Shown: positions 51,289-60,248 of the stretch, one piece after another
Layout of the letters: each line of letters starts with the position of its first letter
How positions within the stretch are numbered: position 1 is the stretch's first letter
DNA from: Streptomyces sp. NBC_00273
GTDB lineage: Bacteria > Actinomycetota > Actinomycetes > Streptomycetales > Streptomycetaceae
Direction: 5' to 3'
Length of the DNA stretch: 64,000 nt
NCBI RefSeq assembly: GCF_036178145.1
Contig: NZ_CP108067.1
Span: 9,935,001 to 9,999,000, forward strand
Translations under genes and position numbers: made by a program
Notes under the pieces: model-generated
What the model saw: only the letters and a program-made list of their open reading frames with translations
Told to the model about the DNA's origin: nothing
The model's database searches: none

Positions 51289-52041
51289 TCAGCCCTGGTG
51301 GGACAGGCCGGCCGTGTCCAGGGCGGCGCCGGCCTGCGACGCCAACGCGACAGCCACCAAGCGGGGCTCTTCGGCGGGCAGGGAGCGGTTCGGGAGCGGG
51401 TCGAGCAGGAAGCGGCCGTAGTAGTGGCCGCCGCCGACCACCCTCAGCTCGGTCTCCCCGTCCGGCCAGTCGGCGTACTCGGTGATCTGGCCGCCGCTGC
51501 GCAGCCACAGGCTGCCGTCGTGCTCCAGGCGCGGCCGGTGCCCCAGCAGCCTGCCGTACTCGAAGCGGCAGCCGCGCAGGCCCAGCAGGCCGACGAGCTC
51601 CCGGCGCACGTACTCGACCACCGCCTCCGGCGAGCCGCCGTCCTCGACCAGCCGGGCGGTTCCCTGGAGGCTGGACAGGTGCGCGGCGTCGGTGACCACG
51701 ACCGTCCGGAGCCGCCGTACGCGTACGGCCAGCTGCGAAACGATCAGTCCGACGGCGAGCAGGAGGACAACTGTCTGGATCTCGTCATCGTCGGCAATGG
51801 CGAACTGCTGGTAGGGCCTGGTGAGGAAGAAATCGAACCAGGCAGCCGCGGAGAGTGCGGCCAGCGCCCCGGCCGCCCGGGTGCCGAGCGCGGCGACGAC
51901 GACCACCGCGACGACCATGATCAGAGCCTCGTTCGTCGCTGAAAGCTCGGTTCGGAACGGCACGAGCGCGAGCGCAACGAGGAAGGGGATCACGAGGGCC
52001 GCGAGCAGGACGGCACGGTCGTGGAGTCGGTACCCGGACAT
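51289..52041 (-). CDS. DUF4118 membrane protein without kinase domain
   Basis: The 250-residue protein has three or four N-terminal helices including AAWFDFFLTRPYQQFAIADD, which is the KdpD signature at the same place (YYFTPP-type loop), and then a soluble domain of about 140 residues resembling the GAF part of KdpD. Walker, USP, H-box and ATPase parts are absent. GGGAGG precedes the ATG. It is coupled in layout with the kdpF at 52076 and lies next to the kdp operon, so it may bind KdpF or heterodimerise with KdpD. Confidence 0.8.
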   Translation of the reverse strand: MSGYRLHDRAVLLAALVIPFLVALALVPFRTELSATNEALIMVVAVVVVAALGTRAAGALAALSAAAWFDFFLTRPYQQFAIADDDEIQTVVLLLAVGLIVSQLAVRVRRLRTVVVTDAAHLSSLQGTARLVEDGGSPEAVVEYVRRELVGLLGLRGCRFEYGRLLGHRPRLEHDGSLWLRSGGQITEYADWPDGETELRVVGGGHYYGRFLLDPLPNRSLPAEEPRLVAVALASQAGAALDTAGLSHQG

Positions 52042-52075
52042 GTGATGCCTCCCGTCCGGACATGACGGTCTTGGT

Positions 52076-52165
52076 TCAGAACCTCTCGGGCCTGATGAGG
52101 GCGGTCACGAGATAGGCAAGCAGAGCGACGGCGACCATGAGCCCGACCACGTTTTCCGCGTCCAT
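52076..52165 (-). CDS. kdpF: KdpF-like peptide (copy 3)
   Basis: The 29-residue peptide (MDAENVVGLMVAVALLAYLV, ending ALIRPERF) keeps the AENVVG start and PERF end of KdpF. GGGAG lies 9 bases before the ATG. It is followed 34 bp later by the kinase-less DUF4118 gene, not by kdpA. Confidence 0.85.
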   Translation of the reverse strand: MDAENVVGLMVAVALLAYLVTALIRPERF

Positions 52166-52257
52166 CAGCGTGTACTCCCTTGGTTCCGTCGGACATGTGT
52201 CGCCCATATCAAGCGTGCCCCCGGTGGAGGAAGGAGCCACGCACCCTGGCGAGGTCT

Positions 52258-52304
52258 TGACGCACCTCATACGACTTTGCGGCCCCGGCGTCAGGAGTGC
52301 GTGA
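52258..52304. promoter_or_regulatory. Divergent KdpE-type operators
   Basis: TGACG (52258) and ATACG (52269) face the kdpF-DUF4118 unit on the left; CGTCA (52289) and CGTGA (52300) face the KimA-like gene on the right. Each pair is spaced 11 bp. Both lie about 93-118 bp from the starts they face. Confidence 0.55.
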
Positions 52305-52406
52305 AGAGTGGGGCGGCGGTCGTATGGATTCCGCCAAGGGCACTGGTCATTCGGCCATGCCGTCCCGACGCTGTCCTCACTTTGTCCAATCGGAGGAACA
52401 GCGAAG

Positions 52407-54293
52407 ATGGCCATAGACAGGGGAAAGACAACCGCGGCAGGACAGGCGCCGGGCACGGAGGAACCTCCTGATACCGGCGTACGGACGCCTCCCGAGGCAC
52501 CGGACCGGCATCGGCTGACCGCCCTCCAGGGCCTGGCCGCGCTGTCGCTCGACGCGATGGCCTCTGTCGCATACGGGCCGGAGTCGATCGTGCTGGTGCT
52601 GGCGGCAGCCGGTGCTTACGGACTAGGGTTCACCCTCCCCGTCACCCTGGCGATCGCGGCTCTGCTTGCCGTACTGGTGGCCTCGTACCGGCAGGTGATC
52701 GCCGCGTTCCCGGACGGTGGCGGGTCGTACGCCGTTGCCAAGAAGCACCTGGGCCGGCGCACCAGCCTGGTGGCTGCGGCCTCGCTGATCCTCGACTACG
52801 TACTGAACGTGGCCGTCTCCGTCACCGCTGGCGTGGCCGCTCTGACCTCGGCCTTCCCGGAGCTGTACGGGGAGCGGGTGTGGATCTGCCTCGGGGTCCT
52901 GGTCCTGGTCACGGCGGTGAACCTGCGCGGGGTCGTGGACTCCGCCAAGGCGTTCCTCGTCCCGACCGCCGTGTTCGTGGGGTCGATTCTGGCCATGGTC
53001 GTGGTCGGTCTGTTCCGTGACGGCCCGGTGAGCACCGCCTCGGCCGCCGGGCACGCCTCCGCTCTGGGGGAAGGGGCCACCACGGTCGGCGCGCTGCTGC
53101 TGCTGAAGGCCTTCGCGGCCGGTTGCTCCGCCCTGACCGGCGTTGAAGCTGTCGCCAACGCCGTGCCGTCTTTCCGGGCCCCGGCCGCTCGGCGTGCCCA
53201 GCGCACCGAGGTGGCTCTCGGAGCCCTGCTCGGCGTGATGCTGATCGGCCTGTCGGTCCTGATCGGCCGTTTCCACCTCCAGCCGGTCGAGGGCGTCACT
53301 GTCCTCGCCCAGCTCGCGGACGCCTCGTTCGGCCACAACGCCGCTTTCTACGTGGTCCAGTTCGCCACCATGGTGCTGCTGGCGCTCGCCGCGAACACCT
53401 CTTTCGGCGGGCTGCCCGTCCTGATGAGCCTGCTGGCCCGCGACAACTACCTGCCGCACGTGTTCGCCCTCAAGGCGGACCGCCAGGTGCACCGCCACGG
53501 CGTGGTGTGGCTGGCCCTCGTGTCCGCCGTCCTGCTGGTGTTCTCCGGCGGCGACACCAACACCCTCGTCCCGCTGTTCGCGATCGGGGTCTTCGTCGGC
53601 TTCACCATCTGCCAGGTCGGCATGGTCCGGCACTGGTACGGGGAGCGGCCCCAGGGCTGGCAGGCGAAGGCCGTCCTCAACGGCTTCGGCGCACTGCTCA
53701 CCGGAGTCTCGGCGATCGTCGTGACCGCCACCAAATTCGCCGAAGGCGCCTGGCTGATCGTGCTCGCCCTGCCGCTGATCGTCCTCGCCTTCGAGGAGAT
53801 CCATCGCGCCTACGTTCGGATCGGCGAACGCCTGGAGCTCGGCCGCATTCCTCAGCCGCCCCAACGCTCCCGCTCTCTGGTCGTCGTGCCCGTCTCAGGG
53901 CTGTCTCGACTGACGTGCCAGGCACTCACCGCCGCCCGCTCGCTCGGCGACGAGGTCCTCGCCGTGACCGTCACCCACCCCGCTCCGGAGGACCGTCAGG
54001 CGGCCGAAGCCCTATGTCGGGACTGGGAGTTGTGGAAGCCGGGGGTCGAGCTGATCGAAGTCTCCTCGGACACCCGTTCGCTCGGTCGCCCGGTGTCGGC
54101 GTACGTGCGCGAGCTGACACAGGCACACCCGGACACCCAGGTCACCGTCCTCATCCCGGAAACCGAACCCGCCCACCTGTGGCAGCGGATGCTGCAGAAC
54201 CAGCGCGGTTCCGTCGTCGCCCACGCAGTCCGCCGCGACACCGACGCCGTCATTTGCCGACTGCGCTTCCGCATCACCGCCGACGTGCGTTGA
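52407..54293 (+). CDS. APC-family transporter, KimA-like
   Basis: The 628-residue protein has 12 helices of the APC fold (residues 45-480) and a cytosolic C-terminal domain of about 140 residues. The first helix carries LSLDAMASVAYGPESIVLVL, matching the LSSDA-x-SSVAYG signature of the B. subtilis potassium importer KimA. Others in the family take amino acids, so potassium is inferred from this motif and from the location between kdp genes and behind a KdpE-type operator. GGAGGAA precedes the ATG at 52407 by 10 bases. I found no c-di-AMP riboswitch in its leader. Confidence 0.82.
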   Translation: MAIDRGKTTAAGQAPGTEEPPDTGVRTPPEAPDRHRLTALQGLAALSLDAMASVAYGPESIVLVLAAAGAYGLGFTLPVTLAIAALLAVLVASYRQVIAAFPDGGGSYAVAKKHLGRRTSLVAAASLILDYVLNVAVSVTAGVAALTSAFPELYGERVWICLGVLVLVTAVNLRGVVDSAKAFLVPTAVFVGSILAMVVVGLFRDGPVSTASAAGHASALGEGATTVGALLLLKAFAAGCSALTGVEAVANAVPSFRAPAARRAQRTEVALGALLGVMLIGLSVLIGRFHLQPVEGVTVLAQLADASFGHNAAFYVVQFATMVLLALAANTSFGGLPVLMSLLARDNYLPHVFALKADRQVHRHGVVWLALVSAVLLVFSGGDTNTLVPLFAIGVFVGFTICQVGMVRHWYGERPQGWQAKAVLNGFGALLTGVSAIVVTATKFAEGAWLIVLALPLIVLAFEEIHRAYVRIGERLELGRIPQPPQRSRSLVVVPVSGLSRLTCQALTAARSLGDEVLAVTVTHPAPEDRQAAEALCRDWELWKPGVELIEVSSDTRSLGRPVSAYVRELTQAHPDTQVTVLIPETEPAHLWQRMLQNQRGSVVAHAVRRDTDAVICRLRFRITADVR

Positions 54294-54327
54294 CGTGCGT
54301 TGACGTGCCATTGACGGTGGCTTGACG
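54291..54327. promoter_or_regulatory. KdpE-type repeats overlapping the KimA-like stop
   Basis: TGACG occurs at 54291, 54301, 54312 and 54323 (steps of 10, 11, 11). The first unit contains the TGA stop codon of the KimA-like gene. The orientation is opposite to that at other loci relative to the gene downstream (kdpB at 54565); a CGTCA at 54343 has the expected orientation. The rest of the 271-bp gap before kdpB shows no other element. Confidence 0.45.
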
Positions 54328-54564
54328 CGTCTCGTGCGCCGCCGTCAAGAAGGTGCCAATTCCCCCGCACACATGGGGTTTTCCGCTGGAACGGGCAGTA
54401 GTTTCCTGCCTGTTGCGCCGCCGGGGAGCTCGACTACTCACATGACGGCCGAGGGGGTCCATGCGAGACAGTCCCCGGCGGCGACACCCCTCACCCGCAC
54501 TCATTCCTTGCCCGACCTTTGTCGGCAGGGGGGTGCCCAGCCGAACTCACCAGAAGGTCGCTTC

Positions 54565-56715
54565 ATGCCTCCCGCCGCCGCGCAGCACGTTCCCCCGGAT
54601 CTCGGCACCCCCCCGCGGACCCCGGTCAACCGACCGTCCCGGAAACGCTCCGGCCAGGTGAACGTGCTGGAGCCCGAGCTCCTCGCCACCTCGGCCAGGG
54701 AGGCCGTCGCCAAGCTCCATCCGCGTGAGCTGGTGAAAAAGCCGGTGCTGTTCGTGGTCGCGGTCGGATCGGTCCTGACCACGCTGTCGGCCCTCATCCA
54801 CCCGTCGGTCTTCACCTGGGTGATCAGCGTCTGGCTGTGGCTGACGGTCCTGTTCGCCAACCTCGCCGAGGCCGTCGCCGAGGGCCGCGGCCGCGCTCAG
54901 GCCGAATCGCTGCGCAAGGCGCGCACGGACACGGTCGCGCTCCGGCTCAAGCACTGGACGTACGGGACGAACCTGCGCAGCGCCGAGACCGAGGTGGTGA
55001 CCCCGGCCGAACTCCAGCCCTTCGACTTCGTGCTCGTCGAAGCGGGGGAGCTGGTTCCGGCCGACGGGGACGTGGTCGACGGTGCGGCGATGGTGGACGA
55101 GTCCGCCGTCACCGGTGAATCGGCCCCCGTACTCCGGGAGTCGGGCGGCGACCGGTCCGGTGTCACCGGCGGTACGACCGTCCTGTCGGACTCGATTGTC
55201 GTGCGGGTCACCTCGCGCTCCGGGAACAGCTTCATCGACCGGATGATCGCGCTGGTCGAGGGTGCGTCGCGGCAGAAGACCCCGAACGAGATAGCGCTGA
55301 ACATCCTGCTGGCAGCCCTGACCTTCATCTTCATCCTGATCGTGGTCAGCATCCAGCCGATGGCCGCGTACGCGGGCGCCGCCCAGTCCACGACCGTCCT
55401 GGTCGCCCTCCTCGTCACCCTCATCCCCACCACGATCGGCGCGCTGCTCTCCGCGATCGGCATCGCCGGCATGGACCGCCTCGTCCAGCGCAACGTCATC
55501 GCGATGAGCGGCCGCGCCGTCGAAGCCGCCGGTGATGTGAACACCCTGCTCCTCGACAAGACGGGCACCATCACGCACGGCAACCGCGAGGCCGCCGCTT
55601 TCATCCCGCTCCCCGGCATCGACCACACCAAGCTCGCGGACGCAGCCCAGCTGTCCTCCCTCGCCGACGAGACCCCCGAAGGTCGGTCCGTCGTGGCCCT
55701 GGCCCAGCGGTACGGGCTCCAGCCGGCCGCCGCCGAGGACCTCAGCAACCCGCGCTTCACCGAGTTCAGCGCCCGCACCCGTATGAGCGGCGTGAACTTG
55801 AGTTGGGACAACGGCGCGGGATGCGCCATCCGCAAGGGCGCGGTGGTGGAGGTCATGGACTGGGTGGCGATGCGCGGCGGGACCGTACAGGCGGAGGCCG
55901 CCGCATGGTCCGCTCAGGTCTCGCAGTCCGGGGGAACCCCTCTGCTGGTGGCGGTCCACGACTGGGACGGGCCGCGGGTCCTCGGCATCATCCACCTCAA
56001 GGACGTCGTCAAGGACGGGATCCGGGAGCGCTTCGCGGAGCTGCGCGCCATGGGAATCCATACGGTCATGGTCACCGGCGACAACGAGCTGACGGCCCGC
56101 GCCATCGCCGCCGAGGCCGGCGTCGACGAATACCTCGCGGAGGCGACGCCGGAGGACAAGCTGGCCCTCATCAAGCGGGAGCAGGCCGGCGGCAAACTCG
56201 TCGCGATGACCGGCGACGGCACCAACGACGCCCCGGCCCTCGCCCAGGCGGACGTCGGCGTGGCCATGAACACAGGCACCTCGGCCGCCAAGGAGGCCGG
56301 GAACATGGTGGACCTGGACTCCAACCCCACCAAGCTCATCGACATCGTCGAGATCGGCAAACAGCTCCTCATCACCCGAGGCGCGCTCACCACCTTCTCC
56401 ATCACCAACGACGTCGCCAAGTACTTCGCGATCATCCCCGCCATGTTCGCCTCGGCCTACCCGGGCCTCGAAGCCCTCAACATCATGGGCCTGAGCAGCC
56501 CCACCTCCGCGATCACCTCGGCGATCATCTTCAACGCCCTGATCATCGTCGCCCTCATCCCACTCGCCCTGCGCGGCGTCCGCTACCGGCCCGCCTCCGC
56601 ACACGACCTGCTGCGCCGCAACCTCGGCGTCTACGGCCTCGGCGGCCTGATCCTGCCCTTCGTCGGCATCAAGCTCATCGACCTGCTGGTGTCCACCATC
56701 CCCGGCCTCGGCTGA
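54565..56715 (+). CDS. Orphan KdpB-like P-type ATPase
   Basis: The 716-residue protein is closely similar to KdpB at 47187 throughout: [51 protein letters not shown] and the C-terminal helices. No kdpA or kdpC accompanies it. All residues needed for the ATPase cycle that I can see are present. It may replace KdpB in the pump, act with an APC neighbour, or be a spare copy. The ATG at 54565 has GAAGG 7 bases upstream; the frame is open to 54322 but lacks homology there. Codon use matches the neighbours. Confidence 0.9.
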   Translation: MPPAAAQHVPPDLGTPPRTPVNRPSRKRSGQVNVLEPELLATSAREAVAKLHPRELVKKPVLFVVAVGSVLTTLSALIHPSVFTWVISVWLWLTVLFANLAEAVAEGRGRAQAESLRKARTDTVALRLKHWTYGTNLRSAETEVVTPAELQPFDFVLVEAGELVPADGDVVDGAAMVDESAVTGESAPVLRESGGDRSGVTGGTTVLSDSIVVRVTSRSGNSFIDRMIALVEGASRQKTPNEIALNILLAALTFIFILIVVSIQPMAAYAGAAQSTTVLVALLVTLIPTTIGALLSAIGIAGMDRLVQRNVIAMSGRAVEAAGDVNTLLLDKTGTITHGNREAAAFIPLPGIDHTKLADAAQLSSLADETPEGRSVVALAQRYGLQPAAAEDLSNPRFTEFSARTRMSGVNLSWDNGAGCAIRKGAVVEVMDWVAMRGGTVQAEAAAWSAQVSQSGGTPLLVAVHDWDGPRVLGIIHLKDVVKDGIRERFAELRAMGIHTVMVTGDNELTARAIAAEAGVDEYLAEATPEDKLALIKREQAGGKLVAMTGDGTNDAPALAQADVGVAMNTGTSAAKEAGNMVDLDSNPTKLIDIVEIGKQLLITRGALTTFSITNDVAKYFAIIPAMFASAYPGLEALNIMGLSSPTSAITSAIIFNALIIVALIPLALRGVRYRPASAHDLLRRNLGVYGLGGLILPFVGIKLIDLLVSTIPGLG

Positions 56716-56864
56716 CGTTCGGCAACGGCTCATCAGAGGAACGCCAGGGCGCCTGAGCCCCCAGGCACTACCGTCCACCTGCTTGCCGCAGGCTCCTTCC
56801 TCCCCTGAGACCACGGCCGCGACTGGCCGGCCAGCGTTGATCCACACTCCGCTGGTTCCCCTGC

Positions 56865-56892
56865 GGGGGCGGCCTCCGTCCAGGCTGCCCCC
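56865..56892. terminator. Stem-loop after orphan kdpB
   Basis: GGGGGCGGCCT (56865-56875) and AGGCTGCCCCC (56882-56892) pair with one mismatch around a 6-base loop, 150 bp after the stop. The remaining part of the 394-bp gap up to 57109 holds the operator at 56993 and no gene. Confidence 0.45.
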
Positions 56893-56992
56893 GCTCCTCG
56901 TTCGTGACCACCGTGTCTGCCCGCTCGCCCGCAGGCAGACTGCTGTCACTGGCGCGCGAAGACGTTCACTACGCCACAGGTGGCTCCGTATG

Positions 56993-57008
56993 CGTTAAGG
57001 ACGCGTCA
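56993..57008 (+). promoter_or_regulatory. KdpE-type operator upstream of second APC gene
   Basis: CGTTA (56993) and CGTCA (57004) are 11 bp apart on the coding strand, about 102-117 bp before the start at 57110. Confidence 0.45.
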
Positions 57009-57109
57009 GGATTGGCTCAGCCGCGGGCATAAGAGATCAGTCTGCGTACGCTTGCTCCGCCGTCGATGTCGATGGCTGATTCTTTGCCGTACGACAGGAG
57101 CCCCCCACG

Positions 57110-59047
57110 ATGGCCACCCCTGCCCGCTCCACGCGCCTGCGCGCGTGGTTGCTGGAAGGCCTGACCGCCGAGAACAGTTCGCCCGCAGCCAAGGAGGCAG
57201 CGGCCCAGCCCCACGGACGGCCGTGGTGGCGGGTCATGTGCCTCACAGGTCTCGACTACTTCTCCACCCTCGGCTACCAGCCCGGCATCGCCGCGCTCGC
57301 GGCCGGCCTGCTGTCGCCGCTCGCGACCATCGTGCTCGTGCTGCTGACCCTCTTCGGTGCGCTGCCGGTCTACCGGCGGGTGGCCGAGGAGAGCCCGCAC
57401 GGCGAGGGCTCGATCGCCATGCTGGAACGGTTGCTGACGTTCTGGAAGGGCAAGCTGTTCGTCCTGACCCTGCTCGGGTTCGCGGCGACCGACTTCCTCA
57501 TCACCATCACCCTGTCGGCGGCCGACGCCACCGCGCACCTGGTGGAGAACCCGCACCTCACCAGCACCCTCAACGGTCACCAGGTGCTCATCACCCTGAT
57601 CATGATCGCGCTCCTCGGCGCGGTGTTCCTCAAGGGGTTCAGCGAGGCCATCGGCGTGGCCGTGGTCCTGGTGGCCGTCTACCTCGCGCTGAACGTCGTC
57701 GTCGTGGCCGTCGGCCTGTGGGAGGTGCTCAGCGCACCACAGGTCATCACCGACTGGACGGAGGCTCTGACCGCCGAGCACGGCAACCCGTTCATGATGA
57801 TCGCCATCGCCCTCGTCGTGTTCCCGAAGCTCGCGCTAGGCCTGTCCGGCTTCGAGACCGGCGTGGCGGTCATGCCGCACGTCGAGGGCGACTCCGGCGA
57901 CACCGAGGAAAAGCCCGCCGGCCGGATCCGCGGCGCCAAGAAGCTGCTGACCACCGCGGCCCTCATCATGAGCGTCTTCCTCATCACCAGCAGTTTCATC
58001 ACCACGCTGCTGATCCCGCCCGCCCAGTTCCAGCCGGGCGGCGAGGCCAACGGCCGTGCCCTGGCCTACCTTGCGCACGAGTACATCGGCTCCGCCTTCG
58101 GCACCGTCTACGACATCTCCACGATCCTGATCCTGTGGTTCGCCGGATCCTCGGCCATGGCTGGCCTGCTGAACCTGATGCCGCGCTACCTGCCCCGCTA
58201 CGGCATGGCCCCCTCCTGGGCCCGCGCCCTGCGCCCGATGGTCATCGTGTTCACCCTCATCGCGTTCCTGGTGACCTGGATCTTCGACGCGGACGTGGAC
58301 GCGCAGGGCGGCGCGTACGCCACCGGTGTCCTGGTCCTGATCACCTCGGCGGCGGTCGCCGTGACCATTGCCGCTCGGAAGGCGGGTCAGCGGGGCTGGA
58401 CGATCGCCTTCGGCGTGATCTCCGCGGTCTTCGTCTACACCACTGCCATCAACGTCGCCGAACGCCCCGACGGCGTGAAGATCGGCGCCTGCTTCATCGC
58501 CGGCATCATGGCCCTTTCGCTGCTCTCCCGCCTCGCCCGCGTCTTCGAGCTGCGCGTCACCCACATGGAATTCGACGACATGGCCCAGCGGTTCATCCGC
58601 GACACCGCCAACCGGACGATCCGCTTCATCGCCAACGAGCCGGACAGCCGGGACCTTGACGAGTACCGGCAGAAGAAGCAGCAGATCCGCGACGACAACG
58701 ACATCCCGCCCGAGGACGACGTCATGTTCGTCGAGGTCACCGTCCTGGACGCGTCCGAGTTCGAGTCCGGGATGCGGGTACGCGGCGAGGTGCTCCACGA
58801 CCGCTACCGCGTCCTGACCCTGGAGAGCTCCAGCATCCCCAACGCGCTGGCGGCGCTACTCCTGCACGTCCGCGACGAGACCGGCCAGCGCCCCCACATC
58901 TACTTCGAGTGGACCGAGGGCAACCCCATGGCCAACTTCCTCCGCTTCTTCCTCTTCGGCCAGGGCGAGGTCGCCCCCGTCACCCGCGAGGTCATCCGCG
59001 AGGCCGAACCCGACCGCACCCGACGGCCGCACGTCCACGCCGGCTGA
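57110..59047 (+). CDS. APC-superfamily transporter
   Basis: The 645-residue protein has 11-12 helices (residues 45-480) starting with [20 protein letters not shown], the APC helix-1 pattern, then a soluble C-terminal domain of about 130 residues ([20 protein letters not shown]). It differs from the KimA-like protein in helix 1 and in the tail. GGAG is 9 bases before the ATG. Placement behind a KdpE-type operator suggests potassium uptake, but an amino-acid substrate is possible. Confidence 0.82.
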   Translation: MATPARSTRLRAWLLEGLTAENSSPAAKEAAAQPHGRPWWRVMCLTGLDYFSTLGYQPGIAALAAGLLSPLATIVLVLLTLFGALPVYRRVAEESPHGEGSIAMLERLLTFWKGKLFVLTLLGFAATDFLITITLSAADATAHLVENPHLTSTLNGHQVLITLIMIALLGAVFLKGFSEAIGVAVVLVAVYLALNVVVVAVGLWEVLSAPQVITDWTEALTAEHGNPFMMIAIALVVFPKLALGLSGFETGVAVMPHVEGDSGDTEEKPAGRIRGAKKLLTTAALIMSVFLITSSFITTLLIPPAQFQPGGEANGRALAYLAHEYIGSAFGTVYDISTILILWFAGSSAMAGLLNLMPRYLPRYGMAPSWARALRPMVIVFTLIAFLVTWIFDADVDAQGGAYATGVLVLITSAAVAVTIAARKAGQRGWTIAFGVISAVFVYTTAINVAERPDGVKIGACFIAGIMALSLLSRLARVFELRVTHMEFDDMAQRFIRDTANRTIRFIANEPDSRDLDEYRQKKQQIRDDNDIPPEDDVMFVEVTVLDASEFESGMRVRGEVLHDRYRVLTLESSSIPNALAALLLHVRDETGQRPHIYFEWTEGNPMANFLRFFLFGQGEVAPVTREVIREAEPDRTRRPHVHAG

Positions 59048-59076
59048 CCCTGGATCCGGCGTCAAGATGCCGACAG

Positions 59077-59120
59077 GAATCGAGCCTGCCCCTCGCCAAG
59101 GCGAGGGGCAGGCTCGATTC
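59077..59120. terminator. Perfect 20-bp stem-loop
   Basis: The arms 59077-59096 and 59101-59120 are exact complements (GAATCGAGCCTGCCCCTCGC and its reverse) with a 4-base loop CAAG. It starts 30 bases after the APC stop. Such a long perfect hairpin should be an efficient terminator, perhaps bidirectional. Confidence 0.85.
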
Positions 59121-59127
59121 TCATGAC

Positions 59128-59301
59128 GTGACCATCGACTGGCTTCCCGATCGCGGCATCCGCCGGGCGATCCTCGCCCTCGGCGCGGCGGGCCTGACCG
59201 TCATCGCCACCGGCGCCCTCCTCGAGGCTCTCTGGCTGCTCGGCCTCGGCGTCTGGGCGGTGATCGCCGCGATGATGATCGAGCTCGTCTACCGCCCCTA
59301 G
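59128..59301 (+). CDS. Small membrane protein (57 residues)
   Basis: The frame gives a basic N terminus (TIDWLPDRGIRRAILALG) and two hydrophobic helices, ending MMIELVYRP. The GTG stands 8 bases after the perfect hairpin and has no ribosome binding site, so translation would need its own leaderless promoter or read-through. Similar short two-helix proteins are frequent in streptomycetes. The 155 bp to the next gene show nothing clear. Confidence 0.45.
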   Translation: MTIDWLPDRGIRRAILALGAAGLTVIATGALLEALWLLGLGVWAVIAAMMIELVYRP

Positions 59302-59456
59302 CTGCCGATGCCCCGGTTGCGGTAGTCCTCCGGCGTCCGCGCCGTACGAGGACCCGGGCCGTGCCGTCCTGGAGCGCGATGACCGTGGGACGGCCCACGC
59401 GGCTGTAGCCAGAGGCCATGCAGCTGGACGGACGCCGGCCGGCGCGGTCGTCCCGG

Positions 59457-60248
59457 CTACTTCGGGTCGCAGTTGAACTGCGCCGTCGACCAGCGGTAGC
59501 CGAGCGCGATCAGGCCGACGCACCAGGCGATCGCGATCCAGCCGTTATCGCCGATCTCGGTGCCGAGGAGGAGGCCGCGCAGGGTCTCGATGGCGGGGGT
59601 GAAGGGCTGGTACTCGGCGATCGGCTGGAACCAGCCGGGCATGGTGTCGGCCGGGATGAACGCACTGGAGATGAGGGGGAGGACGATCAGTGGCATGGCC
59701 ATGTTGCTGGCCGCCTCGGGGTTCGGGCTGGCCAGACCCATGCCGACCGCGATCCAGGTCAGCGCCAGGGCGAAGAGCACGATGAGCCCGAATGCCGCCA
59801 GCCACTCCAGGACGGTCGCGTCCGTGGAGCGGAAGCCGATGGCCACGCCGACGGCGCCGACGAGGACCACGCTCATGACGGATTGCAGCACGCTGCCGAC
59901 AACGTGTCCGATGAGTACCGACGGGCGGTAGACCGCCATCGTGCGGAAGCGGGCGATGAGGCCCTCGGTCATATCCATGGAGACGTACACCGCGGCCCCG
60001 ATCACGGTGCTGCCGATGGTCATCAGCAGCAAGCCCGGGACGATGTAGGCGATGTAGTCGGAGCGGTCGGCGCCGCCGCCACCGATGCCCGCGCTCATCA
60101 CGTCGCCGAAGATGTAGACGAAGAGCAGCAGCATCATGATCGGCGTGAGCAGCAGGTTCAGGGTCCCTGACGGGTAGCGCCGCGCGTGCAGCAGGTTGCG
60201 GCGCAGCATCGTGTTGGAGTCGCGTACAGCGAGAGAGAGGGCGCTCAT
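59457..60248 (-). CDS. ABC-2 type permease (DrrB-like)
   Basis: The 263-residue protein has six helices and the ABC-2 permease motif (IPADTMPGWFQPIAEYQPFTP before the last helices). With the ATPase encoded upstream it would form an exporter of the DrrAB type, often for hydrophobic drugs. The ATG overlaps the ATPase stop (ATGA) and GGAG is nearby. Confidence 0.9.
   Translation of the reverse strand: MSALSLAVRDSNTMLRRNLLHARRYPSGTLNLLLTPIMMLLLFVYIFGDVMSAGIGGGGADRSDYIAYIVPGLLLMTIGSTVIGAAVYVSMDMTEGLIARFRTMAVYRPSVLIGHVVGSVLQSVMSVVLVGAVGVAIGFRSTDATVLEWLAAFGLIVLFALALTWIAVGMGLASPNPEAASNMAMPLIVLPLISSAFIPADTMPGWFQPIAEYQPFTPAIETLRGLLLGTEIGDNGWIAIAWCVGLIALGYRWSTAQFNCDPK

Noticed and set aside
52166..52406. 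Possible ydaO-type c-di-AMP riboswitch before the KimA-like gene
   Set aside because: I could not find the conserved paired core of that RNA class; the leader is explained by the divergent operators.
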